The position numbers were made by a program, and so were the translations under genes. DNA of 64,000 nucleotides from Streptomyces sp. Alt3 (lineage in GTDB: Bacteria; Actinomycetota; Actinomycetes; Streptomycetales; Streptomycetaceae), in contig NZ_CP120983.1 of assembly GCF_030719215.1 (NCBI RefSeq), positions 3,844,001 to 3,908,000 of the forward strand, given 5' to 3'. Below, piece after piece: positions 58,602 through 64,000 of this stretch. The first letter of the stretch is position 1. Every line of letters starts with the position of its first letter. Under the pieces are notes generated by a model, which was not told where the DNA came from, made no database searches, and saw only the letters and a list, made by a program, of their open reading frames with translations.

Positions 58602-59444
58602 TCAGCCGGTTTCCGCCCGGCCGCCACGGCGTCGTCGCACCGTGTGCACGGTCAGTCCGAGCAGCACGGCTGCCACCACCGCTGCCAGCGCCGCCACGTC
58701 CGGTACCCGCTCACCGATCCGCCGGGCCCACTGCTCGACGGCGAACGACTCGTCCACGTCCAGGAGTCCGGGCAGCGCGGTCGTCCCGTCGTACACGAGG
58801 AACAGCGCCCCGAGTCCGATGAAGAAGAGGCCGGAGACCAGCGAGGTGCTGTGCGCCCTGAAGCGGCCGAGACGCAGCGGTCTGCCGCGGAGCCAGGCCC
58901 GGCGGCCGAGGTCGAAGCGTTCCCAGAGCAGGGCGAGCACGAACAGCGGGACGGCCATGCCCAGTGCGTAGACGGCGAGCAGCAGCCCGCCGTAGAGGGG
59001 GCTGCCGCTGACGGCCGCCACTGTGAGGACACTGCCGAGGATCGGGCCGGCGCAGAAGCCCGCCAGTCCGTAGACCGCGCCCAGGGCGTAGACGGAGAGG
59101 GCGGTCGTGGGCCGGATCCGGCCGCCGAGTGCCGCGATCCTCCGGGACGCGAAGCCCAGTCCGGCGATCTGGGCGAGCCCGAGCCCGATGATCAGCCAGC
59201 CCGCGCCGAGGACGAGCGCGTCCCGGTGCCCGTAGAAGAGCCGTCCTGCGTACGAACCCGCGGCACCGAGCGGGACGAGGGTGGTGGCGAGCCCGGCGTA
59301 GAAGACGGCCGTGCGCGCCAGGAGCCGTGAGGCGGAGCCGACGGAGTACGCGAAGAAGGCCGGGAGCAGCAGGGCGCTGCAGGGGCTGACCAGGGCCAGC
59401 AGACCGCCGAGCAGGGCGGCGAAGTAGCCGATGTCCGGGGTCAC
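58602..59444 (-). CDS. CcdA-like thiol:disulfide transmembrane protein
   Basis: The 280-residue protein has about six to seven hydrophobic segments and the two conserved cysteines of the DsbD/CcdA family in LALVSPCSALLLPAFFAY and GLAGFCAGPILGSVLTV. It moves electrons from cytoplasmic thioredoxin across the membrane to an extracytoplasmic thiol protein, here most likely the DsbA-like product of the overlapping upstream gene. GTG start at 59444 overlaps that gene by four bases. Confidence 0.85.
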   Translation of the reverse strand: MTPDIGYFAALLGGLLALVSPCSALLLPAFFAYSVGSASRLLARTAVFYAGLATTLVPLGAAGSYAGRLFYGHRDALVLGAGWLIIGLGLAQIAGLGFASRRIAALGGRIRPTTALSVYALGAVYGLAGFCAGPILGSVLTVAAVSGSPLYGGLLLAVYALGMAVPLFVLALLWERFDLGRRAWLRGRPLRLGRFRAHSTSLVSGLFFIGLGALFLVYDGTTALPGLLDVDESFAVEQWARRIGERVPDVAALAAVVAAVLLGLTVHTVRRRRGGRAETG

Positions 59445-60250
59445 TTCGCCGGGTCCCCGGCGCTGCCCACATTCGCTTCCTCCGCCGCCGCGGCCTCGAT
59501 GGCCTGGGTGAAGACGGCCGTGGGCTGGGCTCCGGCCAGGGGTCGGCCGTTGACGAGGAAGGACGGGGTGGACGTGGCGCCGATCCTGTACGCCTCCTGC
59601 CGGTCGACGCCGACCGCTTCGGTGGCCGCCGTGCTGTCGGCGTCGCGCGTGAAGCGGTCGAGGTCCTTCACGCCGGCCTGCCGGGCGAGGGCCCTCAGAC
59701 GTTCCTTGCCGAAGCCCTTCGCCTTGGCGTCCTCGGCGTACGCGGCCCGGTGGAAGGCCCAGAAGCGGCCCTGCCGGCCCGCCGCCCAGGAGGCTCGGGC
59801 GGCGGCCTCGGACGCGTCGCCGAAGATCGGGAAGTTGCGCCACTCGATCCGCAGGGTGCCGTCGTCGACGTACCTCTCGATCAGTTCGGGTTCGGTGTCC
59901 CGGGCGAACTTCCCGCAGTAGCCGCACTGGAAGTCGGCGTACTCGATGAGGACGACGGGGGCGTCGGCGCGGCCCTGCGCCTGTTTGTCGCCCGCGTCGC
60001 GCCGGGCGAGTCCGGCCAGCTCCCGGTAGACGTCGGGATCCGGCTCGGTGGCCGTGGCCGCGGCCGGGGTGCCGGAGGCGGATCCGTCCGGGGCGGTCAC
60101 CCGGTAGGAGACGAAGCCGAGGAGTCCGGCCGCGAGAACGACGACGAGGCCGAAGAGCACCGGCTTCTTCACGGAGCCGCCCTCCTTCGGAGCACCCTTC
60201 TTCGGGGACGGCTTCTTCGGGGCGGGCGAGGGGCGAGGGGGCGTGGGCAT
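59441..60250 (-). CDS. Membrane-anchored DsbA-like thioredoxin-fold protein
   Basis: The 269-residue protein has a Pro/Lys-rich cytoplasmic start, one membrane span at ~30-50 (PVLFGLVVVLAAGLLGFVSY) and an outside thioredoxin-fold domain with active site YADFQCGYCGKFA (CGYC, residue ~107). The cis-Pro loop is TSTPSFLVNGRPL. It resembles DsbA/BdbD-type oxidoreductases. The overlap with the CcdA-like gene suggests one redox pair that forms or repairs disulfides of exported proteins. Confidence 0.88.
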   Translation of the reverse strand: MPTPPRPSPAPKKPSPKKGAPKEGGSVKKPVLFGLVVVLAAGLLGFVSYRVTAPDGSASGTPAAATATEPDPDVYRELAGLARRDAGDKQAQGRADAPVVLIEYADFQCGYCGKFARDTEPELIERYVDDGTLRIEWRNFPIFGDASEAAARASWAAGRQGRFWAFHRAAYAEDAKAKGFGKERLRALARQAGVKDLDRFTRDADSTAATEAVGVDRQEAYRIGATSTPSFLVNGRPLAGAQPTAVFTQAIEAAAAEEANVGSAGDPAK

Positions 60251-60556
60251 GCGGCGCTCCGTGCGGGTGGGGGGCGGTGAGCGGGGTCTGCGGGATCTGC
60301 ACGGGGGGAGAGCGGCGCGCGGGAACCGCCTACGCTCTCGGCACCCGGCGGTCGACGGGTGCGGGTATGTCCCGGGACATGGGGCCGCCTTGCACGGGGA
60401 ACGGATGATCAGCTGCCCGAAATGGTACTTTCTGTGACCGCTTGATCCCGTTCGGTGACCGACGTCGGCGGCGGGGTCCCCCGGAAGCGGTGTGACGGGG
60501 CCCGGACCGAAATACGTTCGCCACTCCTCACGCGCGGGTGAGATCCTGGTGTCCGT
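60251..60556. promoter_or_regulatory. Divergent promoter region of the dsbA-like and hrpA genes
   Basis: A 306-base interval without coding character. The part at 60410-60460 is AT-richer and probably holds promoters for both directions. No clear dyad operator was found. Confidence 0.4.
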
Positions 60557-63500
60557 ATGTCTACTTCCTTCGCCGATCTCCAGTCCCAGCTCGGGCAGCT
60601 CTCGCTCCGCGACGCGCACAGGCTCGGCCGCCGTCTCGAGGGTGCCCGGCGCATCCACAAGCCGGAGGCCCGCCAGTCCGTACTGGACGAGATCTCCGCC
60701 GAGGCCGGTAAGGCGTCCGAACGGCTCGCGGGCCGCGCCGCTCGGATGCCCGCGCTGTCGTACCCGGAGCAGCTGCCGGTCAGCCAGAAGAAGGACGAGA
60801 TCCTGGAGGCGATACGCGACCACCAGGTCGTGATCGTCGCCGGGGAGACGGGCTCGGGCAAGACCACGCAGATCCCCAAGATCTGCATGGAGCTGGGACG
60901 TGGCGTCCGGGGCATGATCGGGCACACCCAGCCCCGCCGGATCGCGGCGCGCACGGTCGCCGAGCGGGTCGCGGACGAGCTGAAGACCCCGCTGGGCGAG
61001 GCGGTCGGCTGGAAGGTGCGCTTCACCGATCAGGTGAATCCGGACGCGACCTTCGTGAAGCTGATGACGGACGGCATCCTGCTCGCCGAGATCCAGACGG
61101 ACCGCGAGCTCCTCGCCTACGACACGATCATCATCGACGAGGCCCACGAGCGGTCGCTGAACATCGACTTCCTGCTGGGCTACCTGGCCCGCCTGCTGCC
61201 CAAGCGCCCCGACCTGAAGGTCGTCATCACCTCGGCGACCATCGACCCGGAACGATTCGCCAAGCACTTCGGCGAGGCACCGATCGTGGAGGTCAGCGGC
61301 CGGACGTATCCGGTGGAGGTGCGCTACCGGCCCCTCCTCGAAGAGGACAGCGACGACTCCGACCGCGACCAGATCACCGCGATCTGCGACGCCGTGGACG
61401 AGCTCGGCCACGAGGCCCCCGGCGACGTCCTGGTCTTCCTCTCCGGCGAGCGCGAGATCCGCGACACCGCGGACGCCCTGAACAAGCGCAACCTCAGACA
61501 CACCGAGGTGCTCCCCCTCTACGCACGCCTCTCGCACGCCGAGCAGCACCGCGTGTTCCAGCGCCACACGGGACGCAGGATCGTTCTGGCGACGAACGTC
61601 GCCGAGACCTCGCTGACCGTCCCCGGCATCAAGTACGTGATCGACCCGGGCAACGCCCGCATCTCCCGCTACAGCCACCGCACCAAGGTCCAGCGGCTGC
61701 CGATCGAGCGGATCTCGCAGGCCAGCGCCAACCAGCGCAAGGGCCGCTGCGGCCGTACGTCGGACGGCATCTGCATCCGGCTGTACTCCGAGGACGACTT
61801 CGTCACCCGGCCGGAGTTCACCGACCCGGAGATCCTGCGGACCAACCTGGCCTCCGTCATCCTCCAGATGACCGCGGCCGGCCTCGGCGACATCGAGAAG
61901 TTCCCCTTCATCGACCCGCCGGACCACAGGAACATCCGCGACGGCGTGCAGTTGCTCCAGGAGCTCGGCGCCCTGGACCCGGTGGAGAAGGATCCGAAGA
62001 AGCGCCTCACCCCGCTCGGCCGCAAGCTGTCCCAGCTGCCGGTCGACCCGCGTCTGGCGCGCATGGTCATCGAGGCCGACAAGAACGGCTGCGCCCGCGA
62101 GGTCATGGTCATCGCGGCGGCGCTCTCCATCCAGGACCCGCGTGAGCGTCCCTCCGAGAAGCAGACCCAGGCCGACCAGAACCACGCCCGCTTCAAGGAC
62201 GAGACGTCCGACTTCCTGGCGTTCCTGAACCTGTGGCGCTACATCCGTGAGCAGCAGAAGGAGCGCGGCTCCTCCAGCTTCCGCCGGATGTGCAAGCAGG
62301 AGTACCTCAACTTCCTGCGGATCCGCGAGTGGCAGGACATCTACGCCCAGCTGCGCACGGTCGCCAAGCAGATGGGCATCACCGTCGAGGAGCCCAAGGA
62401 TGACGAGGGCATCCCGGAGCAGGCGGTGCACACCTCGCTGCTGGCCGGTCTCCTGTCGCACATCGGGCTGAAGGACACCGAGAAGAACGAGTACGTGGGT
62501 GCCCGCAGCGCCAAGTTCGCGATCTTCCCGGGCTCCGCGCTGTTCAAGAAGCAGCCCCGCTTCGTGATGTCGGCCGAGCTGGTCGAGACGTCCCGGCTCT
62601 GGGCGCGCGTCAACGCGAAGGTCGAACCGGAGTGGATCGAGCCGCTCGCCCAGCACCTGCTGAAGCGCACCTACAGCGAACCTCACTGGGAGAAGGACCA
62701 GGCGGCGGTCATGGCGTACGAGCGGGTCACGCTCTACGGGGTACCGATCGTCGCCCAGCGCAAGATCAATTTCGGCCGTATCGACCAGGAGGCCTCGCGT
62801 GATCTGTTCATCCGCAACGCCCTGGTCGAGGGGGACTGGCGCACGCACCACCAGTTCTTCCATGACAACCGCAAACTGCTGGGCGAGGTCGAGGAGCTGG
62901 AGCACCGGGCCCGGCGCCGCGACATCCTCGTGGACGACGAGACGCTCTTCGACTTCTACGACCGGCGGATCCCGGAGCACATCGTCTCGGGGGCGCACTT
63001 CGACTCCTGGTGGAAGCACAAGCGCCGGGACGAACCGGACGCGCTCGACTTCGAGCGCTCGATGCTCATCAACGAGAAGGCCGGGGCCGTCACCAAGGAC
63101 GACTACCCCGACTCCTGGCGACAGGGGAAGCTCAAATTCCGGGTGACCTACCAGTTCGAGCCTGGCGCGGACGCCGACGGCGTGACCGTTCACATCCCGC
63201 TCCAGGTCCTCAACCAGGTCACCTCCGAGGGCTTCGACTGGCAGATCCCGGGCCTGCGCGAAGAGGTGGTCACCGAGCTCATCCGCTCGCTGCCCAAGCC
63301 GATCCGCCGGCACTACGTCCCGGCCCCGAACTACGCGACGAAGTTCCTGGACCGTGCGGTCCCCCTCCAGGAGCCGCTTCCGCTGACGCTCGCCCGTGAG
63401 CTCCAGCGGATGGTCGGCGTCCCGGTCACGGCGGACGACTTCGACCTCTCCCGGATCCCGGACCACCTGAAGATCACCTTCCGGATCACCGACGAGCGGC

Positions 63501-64000
63501 GCCGCAAGGTCGCCGAGGACAAGGACCTGGAGGCGTTGAAGGTCCAGCTGCGCCCCAAGGCCCGCCAGGCCCTCTCCAAGGCCGCCGCGGCCACCGCGGG
63601 GCCCTCCGGGGAGTCCATCGAACGATCGGGCCTCACCGACTGGACGATCGGCACCCTGAACCGCGTCTTCGAGACCCGCCGCGCCGGCCAGCCGGTGAAG
63701 GCGTACCCGGCGCTCGTCGACCAGGGCGCGACCGTCGCCGTGCGGCTCTTCGACACGGAGGCCGAACAGCAGCAGGCGATGTGGCGCGGCACCCGCAGGC
63801 TGATCCTGCTGAACATCCCGGTGAATCCGGCCAAGTTCGCCTCGGACAAGCTCACCAACCAGCAGAAGCTGGCGCTGTCCCGCAATCCGCACGGCTCCAT
63901 CCAGGCGCTGTTCGACGACTGCGCGACGGCGGCGGCCGACCGGCTGATCGCCGCGCACGGCGGCCCCGCCTGGGACGAGGCGTCGTTCCGGAAGCTGTAC
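60557..64000 (+). CDS. hrpA: HrpA-type ATP-dependent RNA helicase (3' end outside window)
   Basis: The 1148 codons seen begin MSTSFADLQSQLGQLSLRDA and carry a DEAH-box helicase core: motif I AGETGSGKTTQIPK near residue 96, Ia QPRRIAARTVAERV, II IIIDEAHERSLN near 193, III TSATID, then ATNVAETSLTVPGIKYVID and SQASANQRKGRCGR for motifs V-VI. The HA2/OB-fold regions (~440-720) and the bacterial HrpA-specific C-terminal domain follow. HrpA has been linked to rescue of stalled ribosomes on mRNA. The usual length is ~1300 residues, so ~150 are missing at the window edge. No strong ribosome site. Confidence 0.93.
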   Translation, partial: MSTSFADLQSQLGQLSLRDAHRLGRRLEGARRIHKPEARQSVLDEISAEAGKASERLAGRAARMPALSYPEQLPVSQKKDEILEAIRDHQVVIVAGETGSGKTTQIPKICMELGRGVRGMIGHTQPRRIAARTVAERVADELKTPLGEAVGWKVRFTDQVNPDATFVKLMTDGILLAEIQTDRELLAYDTIIIDEAHERSLNIDFLLGYLARLLPKRPDLKVVITSATIDPERFAKHFGEAPIVEVSGRTYPVEVRYRPLLEEDSDDSDRDQITAICDAVDELGHEAPGDVLVFLSGEREIRDTADALNKRNLRHTEVLPLYARLSHAEQHRVFQRHTGRRIVLATNVAETSLTVPGIKYVIDPGNARISRYSHRTKVQRLPIERISQASANQRKGRCGRTSDGICIRLYSEDDFVTRPEFTDPEILRTNLASVILQMTAAGLGDIEKFPFIDPPDHRNIRDGVQLLQELGALDPVEKDPKKRLTPLGRKLSQLPVDPRLARMVIEADKNGCAREVMVIAAALSIQDPRERPSEKQTQADQNHARFKDETSDFLAFLNLWRYIREQQKERGSSSFRRMCKQEYLNFLRIREWQDIYAQLRTVAKQMGITVEEPKDDEGIPEQAVHTSLLAGLLSHIGLKDTEKNEYVGARSAKFAIFPGSALFKKQPRFVMSAELVETSRLWARVNAKVEPEWIEPLAQHLLKRTYSEPHWEKDQAAVMAYERVTLYGVPIVAQRKINFGRIDQEASRDLFIRNALVEGDWRTHHQFFHDNRKLLGEVEELEHRARRRDILVDDETLFDFYDRRIPEHIVSGAHFDSWWKHKRRDEPDALDFERSMLINEKAGAVTKDDYPDSWRQGKLKFRVTYQFEPGADADGVTVHIPLQVLNQVTSEGFDWQIPGLREEVVTELIRSLPKPIRRHYVPAPNYATKFLDRAVPLQEPLPLTLARELQRMVGVPVTADDFDLSRIPDHLKITFRITDERRRKVAEDKDLEALKVQLRPKARQALSKAAAATAGPSGESIERSGLTDWTIGTLNRVFETRRAGQPVKAYPALVDQGATVAVRLFDTEAEQQQAMWRGTRRLILLNIPVNPAKFASDKLTNQQKLALSRNPHGSIQALFDDCATAAADRLIAAHGGPAWDEASFRKLY

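Noticed and set aside
60251..63958. Very long minus-strand open frame opposite hrpA, continuous with the DsbA-like gene
   Set aside because: hrpA on the plus strand has all helicase motifs; the minus frame is a composition artefact of GC-rich codons. The DsbA-like protein has its own start at 60250.

Overview
The window is high-GC actinobacterial DNA, almost certainly a Streptomyces chromosome. The evidence is G/C-biased third codon positions, frequent GTG and TTG starts, many 4-base start/stop overlaps, an NsdA-like sporulation-associated protein, a TipA-like regulator and a c-di-AMP riboswitch before an M23 endopeptidase. From memory, gene content and order resemble the S. coelicolor core around SCO4092 (hrpA) to SCO4119 (NADH dehydrogenase); this was not checked by a search.

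Left chromosomal part (1-29002). A type II NADH dehydrogenase diverges from a TetR regulator. Next come a fused sigma/anti-sigma/NPCBM membrane protein and an orphan asparagine-synthetase-like macrolactam cyclase homologue. The NsdA-like gene, lhgO-trmB, a PrsW-type protease, an aldo/keto reductase, the M23 endopeptidase with its riboswitch, a SpoIIE-type phosphatase and a TipA-like MerR gene follow, ending at initiator tRNA-Met. Beyond that are a flavin oxidase, two small proteins, an orphan solute-binding lipoprotein, a divergent MFS/MarR pair, a divergent WYL-regulator/VOC pair, a GAF-SpoIIE phosphatase and two small conserved genes.

Integrated element (29003-48588). About 19.5 kb lies between two copies of a 47-bp direct repeat. 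The right copy is the 3' half of an intact tRNA-Lys gene. The left cargo holds a DnaQ-like exonuclease with a BRCT domain, a secreted protein, an HD-domain relic, an HTH-TPR regulator with a SLOG protein, and a divergent operon with two cysteine-pair proteins, a GRDP-like protein and a methyltransferase. The mobility core holds a relaxase, MobC, a DUF2637/SpdB-like protein, a DUF3631 ATPase, an excisionase-like protein, an XRE regulator and a tyrosine integrase. No FtsK/TraB translocase is visible, so the element looks mobilizable rather than self-transmissible. To the right of the integrase are an IS relic, an ECF sigma factor with a membrane partner, two tandem I36-type inhibitor genes with near-identical cores, and a second, internally deleted integrase relic next to the tRNA. 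This suggests two related elements stacked at one site. Tandem 10-bp arm-type repeats lie inside both ends.

Right chromosomal part (48589-64000). It holds tRNA-Lys, an amino-acid permease, a trypsin-fold secreted protein that has lost its catalytic His and Ser, a DEAD-box RNA helicase with a repetitive Arg/Gly/Asp-rich tail, a lipoprotein, two crcB fluoride-channel genes, a small zincin, a membrane metallophosphoesterase, a tRNA-Glu/Asp/Phe cluster, a DsbA-like/CcdA pair and the first 1148 codons of hrpA, which runs off the window.
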